A stretch of 64,000 bases of DNA from the NCBI GenBank assembly GCA_030068075.1, contig CM057836.1:66625788-66689787 (forward strand). The letters are read 5' to 3'. Position 1 is the stretch's first letter. Each line of letters starts with the position of its first letter. The DNA comes from Paguma larvata. Lineage: Eukaryota > Chordata > Mammalia > Carnivora > Viverridae. Shown here piece after piece: positions 54,741 through 64,000 of this stretch. Position numbers and translations under genes: made by a program. The notes under the pieces were generated by a model. It was not told the DNA's origin. It made no database searches and was given only the letters and a program-made list of their open reading frames with translations.

Positions 54741-56443
54741 GCAGAAAAAATTAAAGTGCATTTTTTTAAAAGGTAAAGTTGGAAAGGGAAATGAGACTAG
54801 AACGAAGAGTACTACTTTACCAAATCAAATTTATCTATATCCATGATCACCTTAATTATTATTACTTTCTATCTTTAAAATATATTGATTCAAATTTTTC
54901 TCTAAAATTGTTTTTAATATACATTGTAGTCTTTCTCTTATTTTGATACAAAATCATTACATTAAACAAAGAAATAATCTCAACACATTTTCCTAAATAG
55001 TGATTGGGCAAGCTAAAGAAAAAAAAAAAAACACACAGTTTCTCTTTAGACCACTTGGTCCTCCCATTAATTTATTCACTTATTAGTAATCAAAAATGAG
55101 ACTGGTATACTTTAAAATTTGCCTAGAAAACAGATTTTTTAATGTGTGTAACATGGCAAATCAACAAAGAATCAACCAGATTTCAGGACGAAAGTTTTAC
55201 CTACGGCAAAAACCAAGACATCATGTATTATAAAAAACCTCTTTTTTTCAAACCCATGAAAAAGATCTGGTTCATTAATTCTTTTCTTTTCTTTTCTTTT
55301 CCTTTTTTTTTTTTGCACAGAGAACACACATATGAAATAAAATACAGTTTCATTGAGAATCTACTCCAACAATTTTACTTTTTTTGGCAAAATCATCCCA
55401 AGGCTGCCTAGCTGAACTTGAGTTGAGTGGAAAACTACTATTACCGGTATATATTTCATCAACGTAAGAACAAAATTTTTCCCTTACTTCCTCTCTCCTA
55501 ATGTCATGAGGGCAATGTACTAAGGACAGAGACTACTCTGACTTACAAGATATTTGGAACATTTACTGACCCCTTGATGCATGCTATCATGATGGGAATG
55601 GGAAGTGTGATATATCAACCACACACTAGGAGGCTTTCACAGAAGGCTTTGTGATCCAAATACCCTCTACAATCCAAAATGAAGTATAATTCCTTTCTCA
55701 TTCTCACCACCATAACAACTACCATGAACACACAAAACACTCAGCAAGCTAACATGGTTTTACCTAGTAATTATAGGGAAGGTGAAAAATCCTAGATCTA
55801 ACTCTGATTATGAATTTAAACATAGTTTTAAGATGAAAGGTTAGAAGATGTCACTGCTTATTGTTTTTAATGACATAGTGTTGAGATATTTTTCGCATAT
55901 ATTTTTCTAAGGTTAATCTGTGTCTCATTTGTGTTTCCCCACTCCACACTTACCAGTCTTCCCACTACACACCTGTATATCCCTTCAGTAATACTAAAAA
56001 TGTTTAAAAAATTGAAATATACTCCTACTCAGTAGCATGTTTGCTACACCAGGAAGCTTTTATTTTTCTCCTAGATTCAGCATGTTCTTTTATCACTGCA
56101 ATCTAGACTACTTGACAAGTTGGTATCACACATCGGGAATGGAAGCCACTGCCTTATGTCAATCATTCAATTTCTGTTTGAGGATATGAGCATGTTGCTC
56201 TAACATTAAATGAAAATGACCCAATGAAAACTTTCCACAAAGGAACTTCACTTGCGGAATTTATACTTGAGATCTTATTTTTCATTTTCACAATCTCCTG
56301 AATCGGATATATAGTTAAGTCAACAGTATACCACAAACCCAACTAGATTGAGATATGGTACTTGACTCTAAGAAGTGGACAAAGTATATGTTATTTTTCC
56401 ACAATATCAAATGCAGTGTTAAATACATACTGGAATATGAATA
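54741..56443. other. Unique DNA, nothing recognised
   Basis: Contains a pyrimidine tract of TTTTC units at 55281-55315. 55860-56350 is of balanced composition and includes 'aaggaacttcacttgcggaa'. The 89-codon frame at 55142-55411 spans the tract and is not supported. Confidence 0.45.
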
Positions 56444-56460
56444 AATATTCACTAATTTTA

Positions 56461-56690
56461 TTTCTTATATACATTTTGATGTTTATTTATGTTTGAGAGA
56501 GACAGAAAGAGAGAGGGACAGAGCGTGAGTGGGGGAGAGGCAGAGAGAGAAGGAGACACAGAATCTGAAGCAGGTTCCAGGCTCTGAGATGTTGGCACAG
56601 AGCCAGACACGGGGCTTGAACTCAAGGACCGCGAGATCATGACCTGAGCCAAAGTCGATTGCTCAACTGACTGAGCCATCCAGGCATCCC
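56461..56690 (-). mobile_element. Carnivore SINE, antisense
   Basis: 'tgatgtttatttatgtttga', 'aatctgaagcaggttccagg', 'gaccgcgagatcatgacctg', 'caactgactgagccatccag'. Exact 17-bp target duplication 'aatattcactaatttta' at 56444-56460 and 56691-56707. Confidence 0.97.
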
Positions 56691-56724
56691 AATATTCACT
56701 AATTTTAAAAGGCAAATTATTTTA

Positions 56725-56757
56725 TTTATTTGTTTGTTTGTTTGTTTGTTTGATTGT
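56725..56757. repeat. (TTTG)n microsatellite
   Basis: About seven TTTG units after a TTTA patch, 17 bp downstream of the SINE's right target duplication. Confidence 0.93.
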
Positions 56758-57340
56758 CTAATGAAGAAGTAGTTTGATATTACTCCAAATCAAGGAAAAG
56801 ATTTCATGACTTCTAGGCATCCAAGGGGAAGAATAGAAGATAGTTTCCATATCTGTCTGATAAAGAAACCATTCTCTTTTCATTTTATAATTTAGAAATT
56901 CACAGCAATAGTTTGATTTCAAATAGGAAATTAATAGCAGCTCCATCTTCCAAATTCTGAGTGCAGATGGCTGACATTCTAGTCAGTCTAGGAGAGAGCT
57001 CTGCATTTGTTAATTTGTAAAGGTCTCTATTAAATAGATCCTTTACTTAAAAAAAATAAGTGCTGTCAAAATGTTTTATGTTCTAATTATTGTTTTAATT
57101 ATGAAAGTATAAGCATTCAATTGAATTCTGAAAATAATCACTCTTACATATACACTCCCCTCTTTTCTACAAATTCATTTTGAAAAGTAATCTCTCTGAA
57201 AGCCAAACTAACATTAGAGATGTCATATCAAAAAAACCCACATAACAAGTTTATTGTCTTGATTTTCAAAACTTTTGGAAACTGTAAATTAAGAATCTAT
57301 TAAAGAAATAAAAAGGAAGTAATAAAAGAGAAAGAACTCT
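56758..57340. other. Unique AT-rich DNA, nothing recognised
   Basis: No landmark was recognised on either strand. Confidence 0.45.
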
Positions 57341-57344
57341 TCAT

Positions 57345-57530
57345 GGCTCATCTACTGACTAGCTTTGGATCTGTAGTTAAGGTACTCTGGACTCTATTTT
57401 TCTCATGGATAAAACAGAAGTAATTCTGCTTCATAAGGTGGTTATATGAATTGATGTAATAATATATATGCAGTGACTACTACAGGGCCTGACACATAAT
57501 ATCTACTCAAAAATGATAACATCAACAACT
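57345..57530 (+). mobile_element. MIR SINE, sense
   Basis: 'tctatttttctcatggataa', 'ggtggttatatgaattgatg', 'cagggcctgacacataatat' and 'ctactcaaaaatgataac' follow MIR. Confidence 0.82.
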
Positions 57531-57622
57531 TCAGGGAGAAGAAGGTGGGGAGAAAGGATGAAAAAAGAAAATTGTGAGGAGAAAGGATTTTCAAGAACAC
57601 AGGTTTCTTCCTTAAGGAAATG

Positions 57623-57680
57623 GCACACACACATACACTCTTTCTCTCTCTGTCTCAAAATAAATAAAATGTTTTAAAAA
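57623..57680 (+). mobile_element. 5'-truncated carnivore SINE
   Basis: Only the CT-rich block 'ctctttctctctctgtctc' and the 'aaaataaataaaatgtttta' tail remain, 12 bp upstream of a second SINE. Confidence 0.75.
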
Positions 57681-57691
57681 GAGGAGGGTGG

Positions 57692-57880
57692 TGGCACCTG
57701 GGTGGCTCAGTCTGTTGAGTGTCCTATTCTTGGTTTATGCTCAGATCATAATCTCACAGTTTGTGCATTCAAGTCCCTCATCAAGCTCTCTGCTGATGGT
57801 GCAGAGTCTGCTTGGGATTCTCTGTCTCTCTGCCCCTCCCCTGCTCATGCTCTCTCTCTCTTTCAAAATAAATAAATGAA
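57692..57880 (+). mobile_element. Carnivore SINE in tandem with the preceding fragment
   Basis: Head 'tggcacctgggtggctcagt', 'taatctcacagtttgtgcat', 'ctctgctgatggtgcagag', CT-rich block and AAAT tail. Insertion near or in the tail of the previous SINE is likely. Confidence 0.94.
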
Positions 57881-58000
57881 ACCAAAACTGAATAGAAATG
57901 GCATAGGTGGTCTGGTCACAAGCAGAGAATTTTGGAGTTCAATACCTGGTCAGTATTTAGATGTGACTTAAGTGGCTGAGTGAGTAAAAGGAAGAAGAGA

Positions 58001-58035
58001 AAACAAAACAAAACAACAACAACAACAACAAAAAC
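58001..58035. repeat. (AAC)n tract
   Basis: AAAAC units followed by about seven AAC units. Confidence 0.93.
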
Positions 58036-58150
58036 CTAAATGACAAAGAAAAGGAAAAGAAAGCAATAGAAAAAAAGAAAACAAAGTTACTCAGTAACTC
58101 CGAGTATGCTAAGCACACTCACATATATGTGGGACAATTAAAGAAGGTAC

Positions 58151-58333
58151 AGCGGTACCTGGGTGGCTCAGTCAGTTAAGTATCCGACTTTGGCTCAAGT
58201 CATGATCTTGCAGTTGACAAGTTGTGGAGTCCCGCATGGGGCTCCATGCTGACATCTCAGAGCTTGGAGCCTGCTTCAGATTCTGTGTCTCCCTCTCTCT
58301 CTGCACCCCGCCCCTGTACTTGTGCTATGTCTC

Positions 58334-58368
<35 letters not shown>

Positions 58369-58400
58369 AATAAGTAATAAATATTTTAAAAATTAAAAAA
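58151..58400 (+). mobile_element. Carnivore SINE with extended CT tract
   Basis: Head 'cggtacctgggtggctcagt', 'actttggctcaagtcatgat', 'gagcttggagcctgcttcag', (CT)n at about 58338-58365 and A-rich tail. Target duplication 'aagaaggtac' at 58141-58150 and 'aataaggtac' at 58401-58410. Confidence 0.96.
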
Positions 58401-58419
58401 AATAAGGTACAAACTACAA

Positions 58420-59640
58420 GCCAGTGTGCCACTGCCACCACCATCAGTAAATGTTAGCGTATATAGATTTGCTCAAATACAGTTTGAAAGACTGAGCTGG
58501 ATAACTGGGATTCAAATAGTGATTGAGAACCATTTACCAAATTAAAGCAACTTGTCTCCACTTATAAAGCCATGTGTGAGTTGATGCAGCCACACACATG
58601 AGTGCCAGAACCTGTCCACGCTCTCCATGGATGTGCATGTAGTACTTCAATCTTTGTTCTCCTCGTCCTTAATACAAGGTATGAAAAAGTCATGGTGGAA
58701 AAGTGGGATTTTTACCCTGGTTTTATTTAATCTATTTTCTCCCAGTTAAATATTGATATTTGTGAACTTACATACCCTATTTCAATCCCATAAACATGAA
58801 CCTAAAGAAAAAAATAGATCATCTAATAGCGGACTATAGAAGGTTCCCTCAAAATGCAGTTGTTTAAGAAAAAAAGAAGAAAGAATGACATTTGTAATTT
58901 CTCAGAAACCCAGGTAATTATGACCATACATTCTCAAAGACCACACTGCCCTTAAGCAATTAAGTTGACATACAAGTTAATGATGGTTTTGGATCCTGGG
59001 ATCTAAATTGATTCTTATTATCTCAGAATACAGAAATACCTATGACTTGGGTAACAGCTGCAATTCATAGATGATTTTCAAATAAGCTAAACACACTGAG
59101 TTGAAGAAAATAAATTATGAACACATACAAATACATACAGACAATTCAGCTCACCAGGTTTCAAGTGATGCTTGATTTTCCTGGAATGTTTTTTTTTTAA
59201 TTGTATCTCATTTATTTAATGAATTATTTCTAATTTTCTGAGGTGCTTGCAATTACACTGTTTCATGTTATATAATTTCATAATGAACATAAAGAAATAT
59301 TATGTTTTATCAACTTCATTAATTACAGCCAGGCTTTGTTAAGATAATATCATTCATCTACTTTTTAGGAATGAACCACTAATTTATGCAACTGATTTTT
59401 GCTAAACAATATTCTTCTAGGCCCACATTTGAGTACAAGCATTTAAAAAATATGGCAATTCATGTAGAGCTATTTGGATAGGAAATTTACAACTATGTTT
59501 TGTACAGTATATATAGATTCTTCTATAGACACAGACTCTTGACTCTAATAAATGTACAATACGTAAGGTGCAAACTATTCAATTCGTTATTGATCTAGTC
59601 CTTTAGAGCACTGCCAATCTGATGTCCTACAGAGTCTTTA
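58420..59640. promoter_or_regulatory. Candidate conserved non-coding region
   Basis: About 1.2 kb of unique sequence. The stretch 59180-59500 is AT-rich but not simple, with homeodomain-like ATTA/TAAT cores ('cttcattaattacagccagg' near 59314). This is a composition typical of developmental enhancers in gene deserts. No exon signal was seen. Inference only. Confidence 0.3.
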
Positions 59641-59679
59641 GACTTGAGATTTTGCTTTCACTCTCAATAATTAGTGAGG

Positions 59680-60480
59680 TTTCTGAGAACTAACTACAAG
59701 TCATGCACTGTGCTAGGTCCTTGTGGTGGTTGAGAGGTTTAAGACAAAACTGGTCCTCAGGAACTTGCAAGTTAGTCAAGGAAGCTAGAAAAATAAAGAA
59801 GGAAATAAATTATGTTTTGCAATGATAGAAATCTGAATACAAGAGGAGGCAGAAAGGTATTTTCTACTATGTAAGCATAAAGGAAGAATAGGAAGGACAT
59901 ACCATGATGAGGTGTATTACAAAAAAATAAAAGAAAATGATAAATTTGGAGACTTTCAAGTGGTTGTGTTTGTCTTCAGAATGGAATGCGAGAGAGTATA
60001 AAGTAATGGAAAGTTGAAAATAGTAAGCAAGATGAGACCATGGATGGCCTCATCTGCCACGCTAAAACGTTTGGTGTTTGAAAGGTTTTGAACAGGGGAG
60101 TGAACACATTACTTATTTTTTTAAAAAGCTCCGTCTAGGGGCAGTGGAGAATTTGTGTTGAGGAGGTATAAGACTGCTGATCCAATGATTGATAGAACAT
60201 GAAGAATCCAGGTGCAAAACGGTAAAGGCCTAGAAACAAAGCACTAGTTGTAGGAATGCAGTGAGAAAACAGATAAGAGAGAGTTAGAGGATAGGCATCT
60301 AGGTTGAAACCTGAATTTAGAGCTTACAGATTGGGTGGAGGCTCATGACAGAAATATCACAGCATGGAGGAAAATCTCTTCACGTTTGACTTCTTGAATT
60401 TGAGGTTCCTGTATAATATCCAGCCAGAGATGCCTGTAGACAACTAGATATAAGGAAGTAATACCAAATCTTTGTGCATT
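59680..60480 (-). mobile_element. LINE-2, antisense, about 800 bp
   Basis: Reversed L2 from its 3' end inward: 'tcatgcactgtgctaggtcc', 'gtcctcaggaacttgcaag', 'gaaaggttttgaacagggga', 'aatccaggtgcaaaacggta' and 'gagatgcctgtagacaacta'. Confidence 0.8.
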
Positions 60481-60689
60481 TGAACTCCTTAAATTATTTC
60501 TGTGATGGTATACCTCTCTGAGAAGCAGACATAGGGAATGGTTAGGGAGCTCTCTCAAATTCACACTTAAACAATAAAAAGCCACATCTAAATGGAAGTT
60601 GTTGAGGACAATTATGACACCCAAAAGGTAGTTAACCTTGTCCACCAGAAAGAAAAGAGGCATCAGCAAGAGCTATACTGTAGAGTCAG

Positions 60690-60890
60690 CTCTTGGTCAA
60701 ACTGAGTCAGATCCCAGCTCTACTGTTTACCACTGTATGAGGCTAGACAGTTGACCAAGCCCCAATTACTCTGTCTGTAAAGTAAGGACAGTAATATCAA
60801 ACTCAGGTGTGTTGAAATATGTTAGATCATGTACACAGAGTACCAGTATAGAGTCTTCAGCTGCCTAAAAATATTAACTAAATTTAATCA
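60690..60890 (+). mobile_element. MIR SINE, sense
   Basis: 'actgagtcagatcccagctc', 'tactgtttaccactgtatga', 'ccaattactctgtctgtaaa' and 'ctcaggtgtgttgaaatatg' follow MIR. Confidence 0.85.
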
Positions 60891-62649
60891 CTGTGATTAG
60901 TTCATAATTTCAGTCCAGCATTTTGCTTCCTGATGAAGGCTGCCTACAGGACACAGACATCTTTCACACGATGTCTGGCATGTTCACAACCATGGAAGGC
61001 AAATGTGGAGCTGCGACTAGACTAATGATAAGAACAGGTAGCTGACAGATGGCCCTTTGTTCCCCCAGATTCTACTTCTGAGCTTTTCATAGAACTCCAA
61101 TTGGTTTGTTTAATTTAGAAAAAGAGAAGAATGATGTGTTCCTCGACACCATCCAAAAGCATTTTGAAACTGCATTGTCACCCCTCATCTTTCTCCCTGA
61201 CATAAACGAAAGCATTATTGCAGAGGTTTATGTGGTATTCTTACTTACTTTTCTAACTAGATATTCTATCATTCCTCCCTCTCTCCCATCTAAGGTGGGA
61301 ACCACTTCAATCAGGATTGTACACAGAGCCTCTCCAACATACCGTCTCGGAAGGAAAAAAAAAAGGGAACTGTTTGGAAGCGAAGAGATGAAGGAGACTT
61401 GAAAGCTCAGCTGAAATAAGCCCATTATGTAAGTGCTGGAGTGTGTCACTGAGACTTCCTCAAGACAGCACAGACATTGGCTCTTCTGCTGCTCAGTCTT
61501 GACATTCTGTCCACTAGCCAACTGTGTCCTTGGAAACAGAAAGAATATAGAAAACAGAAGGATCTTTATCTGCCTTTCCTGCTCAACCTAAAAGATAAAA
61601 GTATGGCATATAGGATATGGGATAGAGTTGAAAAATATCACTTGGATAGTTTTTTAATCAATTTTTAAAAGCATTGGTTTCAAAAAATCCATACTGTGTA
61701 TGAACACATCACTCATTTACCTAGCCCCTTACATGTCTCTTTGTTAACAAAATGGTTATAAATATATTTCTCTAGGAGGAAATATGTGAATCATGTCCTC
61801 GTTAATACCAAAAAACTGAAAAATGGGAATAATTTCTTCCCTACAAACCCTCACTTACTGTAATCATAGTGCAATGGTAAATCATAAATCTAGTTTTTGG
61901 TCTTTGTTGGGAGATGGTTTTATAGCAATATGTTCTAGAACCCACTCTGTGGAGTTGTAAGAAACCAGTTCATACCTCCTGACTCCTATTTGCAGTAACT
62001 CTTGAGAAAACACTTCTGAAGTTTAGACCCATTCTAAATAATAATCTGTTGTCCACTTATAAGAAACCCCAGTTTTGAGGACACCAAAGAAGTTCCAGAG
62101 GAAGCATATGGACATCAGGAAATTATGTTCCCTTTTGATCATGAACAAGTCATCTGCAAGTGTCCCTTGAGAGATAAGATTGGCCCAGGACTTCATTTTC
62201 AAGGAAAATTGATGGAGCATTAAAGCCAAAAGCATCTGGGACCAACTAGACAACCCAATCAGCTTATCTATGCGTGAACTATGACAGACACCAAATGTAA
62301 CTCCAACAAACATCAAAGCAATTGCCTGTGGATTCTGCCAAAAGAGGAAAAAGCTGCCAGTGAAAAAGAGCATTCCTGGCTTAGCAGTTGGAGCTTCAAA
62401 CTGTTTTTTTTTTTTTTTAAGTGAGCAAAAATAGAACTACGAAGATAAGGTGGTCAGCAATAGTTTGGGGAATATAAAATGAAAGTATTCAATAAAATGT
62501 ATTTGATAGTCATATTATAAATCTTCCTTTGCCTACTTGAATATTTCACATACAACAGAAATGCTTCGATATCAGTCAGTATAACCTATTCAATTACTCA
62601 ACTTTTATTTAACATGTTTTATTTAAGAGTCAAGGGAAGATAGTGATTA
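60891..62649. other. Unique DNA, nothing recognised
   Basis: About 1.8 kb with balanced composition and a few CpGs. It holds opposing frames at 61106-61402 (+, 98 codons) and 61228-61521 (-, 97 codons), plus a 116-codon minus frame at 62023-62373. None has a recognisable domain. A splice-acceptor-like 'gttcccccag' at about 61060-61069 precedes the first frame but no donor partner stands out. Confidence 0.4.
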
Positions 62650-62654
62650 GAGAA

Positions 62655-62725
62655 AAGTTGTGTTAGATGCTTTATATGCATTATTTACTCTATGTATTTG
62701 CTTCAAGAAGAAAACTCAGTGATCT
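62655..62725 (-). mobile_element. Possible short MIR relic, antisense
   Basis: 'gttagatgctttatatgcat' resembles the reversed MIR 3' block 'ctaagcactttacatgcat'. It is too short for confidence. Confidence 0.35.
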
Positions 62726-62769
62726 CTTCAAAAAGAGAAATCTTGGTACTAAAATGGTTGAAAACAATC

Positions 62770-63400
62770 AAAGTCACTCAGAGCCACAATCTCGGAAAGG
62801 GCCTTAGATGTCCCCCCATGGTATTCCCCATTCAAGACAGAGTCTACCAGCTTCCTCTTGCTCATTTATAGAAATGGGGATTCCCCTGGTTATAAGCTTG
62901 TTCATACCATCATTGCATAGCTCTCATTATTAGAAAGAATTTCTCAAATAATTCCTGCTAACTTCTGTGCACCCATTCTAACTGCACTATATGATGAAAC
63001 AAAGACCATGTAATCCCCTCATTTCAAGTATGAGGTAATAAGAATCATGGCTTCACAATTTTTCTTGGATTTTTCTTGACTCTTTACCATCCTGTTGAGC
63101 TCCCTTTCCATATTTGAGGATTTAGTGAGGGTTTAGGCCTAGGATATGCTCGGATAACTGAATATAATAAATATGGTGCAATAGTTCAGGTGCAATTTTC
63201 TAAAATGGATTGGATTTATTGTTTGGTTGACTATGTCTTAAGGTATTGCTATGTGGATTATCATGAACTGTACCTTATGTGTACCAAGATACATAAATAT
63301 GCTGTGCAAGCTTGAGAGTGTTTTGCGTGCCTTTGCAGACTCATGGGTGGGTTCTTCCCATTCTTAGAACACCCTAAACTTGTCCAAAGCTCACCCTGAA
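62770..63400. mobile_element. Possible CR1/L3 relic
   Basis: 'tcattattagaaagaatttc', 'cttctgtgcacccattctaa', 'taccatcctgttgagctccc' and 'tgcctttgcagactcatggg' occur in the order of an ancient CR1/L3-type repeat I recall ('attattaggaagtttttcct', 'acccattgctcc', 'accatcctggtcgccct'). Divergence is high and the call is tentative. Confidence 0.35.
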
Positions 63401-64000
63401 TCATCTCATCATCATCTTGGGCACAGCCTATCCTCACTCCAAGCTCATTTCACTTCATTCTGATCCCAATCCAACCTTATTCCAACTTCACTCTTACCTT
63501 GCAACAGGAAAGGTATGTATAAACTTTATCTTATTGTTATAATGTATCTGAAATGGTCTAATACACAATCATAAGATTTGGGAGCTAGAAGTGAATTCAG
63601 TATTGCAGAGGCAGTAGAATCGGCATGGAAAACAGAGGGAATATTACTGCATTTGATCAAGACAGTATTTTATGAGGGTAACCTAAGTTTGCATTAGCTT
63701 TCTGTACAGTGGTAACATGCCCATACAGAATCTGTAATCAACCTAACTGATGAAGCCTTTTTCACAAAAACGTGTTAAAACACATTTTGCAAGTGAGCAT
63801 GTTAACCCTATTTATAATTTCATGGTAACCAATTCAGTCTACCATTTCTTAACATACCTCTCACTTATTCAGTAGATAATTACTTTATTTATGGGTTAAT
63901 GGTTTTGATTATTAAAATACTTGAGAAAAATGGCACATTAAGTTTACAGGTGTAGCTACGAAAGGGAGCTTCAAAAGAGAATCAAAGAGAAACATAAAGA
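63401..64000. other. Unique DNA, nothing recognised
   Basis: 63400-63500 has a loose C/T-rich pattern of 'cactcc', 'cacttc' and 'ccaacc' words. The rest, to the window edge, shows no landmark. Confidence 0.45.

Noticed and set aside
62023..62373. 116-codon minus-strand frame in unique DNA
   Set aside because: No recognisable domain, no splice or promoter context, and the length is within what AT-poor unique DNA gives by chance.
1..64000. A previously undescribed gene system (operon, defence system or cluster)
   Set aside because: The window is repeat-rich mammalian non-coding DNA. No set of adjacent coding genes is present on either strand.

Overview
The window is 64 kb of AT-rich mammalian nuclear DNA with no protein-coding or structural RNA gene that I can support. 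It is almost certainly from a felid, or at least a feliform carnivore. The evidence is about two dozen copies of the tRNA-Lys-derived carnivore SINE in its cat-type form (head reading 'gcgcctgggtggctcag', body 'cagagcctggagcctgctt', CT-rich stretch, then an (AAAT)n-type tail). Carnivore-type LINE-1 3' ends support this, and the dog SINEC_Cf head is absent. Every open reading frame over 60 codons falls in a repeat, a microsatellite or apparently non-coding DNA. The one protein fragment I recognise is the C-terminal end of LINE-1 ORF2.

Layout. 1-5 kb: an antisense LINE-1 split by a 422-bp LTR-like insert, then decayed LINE-1. 5-11.4 kb: one SINE, a long sense LINE-2, a MIR, an old LINE-1 piece and an antisense LINE-2. 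11.4-12.6 kb: unique DNA that looks conserved. 12.6-17.9 kb: a cluster with an antisense LINE-1 carrying a SINE, a (TTCC)n microsatellite, and a young twin-primed LINE-1 with a clean 16-bp target duplication. 18-21.7 kb: mostly unique. 21.7-27.8 kb: a LINE-1 3' end followed by a near full-length but decayed sense LINE-1, which holds a perfect 92-bp inverted repeat at 23,991-24,082 and 24,521-24,612. 27.8-34.5 kb: MIRs, unique blocks, MER20, a Tigger-like transposon and an ERV1-type solo LTR. 34.6-43.4 kb: a dense nest of same-strand SINEs and layered LINE-1/LINE-2, including a second twin-primed LINE-1, then a MaLR LTR. 43.4-47 kb: mostly unique. 47-52.2 kb: an old antisense LINE-1 with at least five later insertions. 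52-64 kb: unique DNA with a MIR split by an MLT1 LTR, LINE-2, SINEs and a possible CR1/L3 relic.

The sequence reads as intergenic or deep-intronic gene-desert DNA. Any present function would most likely lie in the unique blocks (11.6-12.6, 19.2-19.7, 28.9-29.5, 42.1-42.7, 45.1-46.1, 58.4-59.6 kb), which may be conserved non-coding elements. That is an inference from appearance and lack of repeat signatures, because no alignment could be run. Family names come from memory of consensus sequences; edges without a target duplication may be off by tens of bases. I found no convincing new biological system. The most unusual structure is the perfect inverted repeat, whose left arm ends at a SINE insertion boundary.
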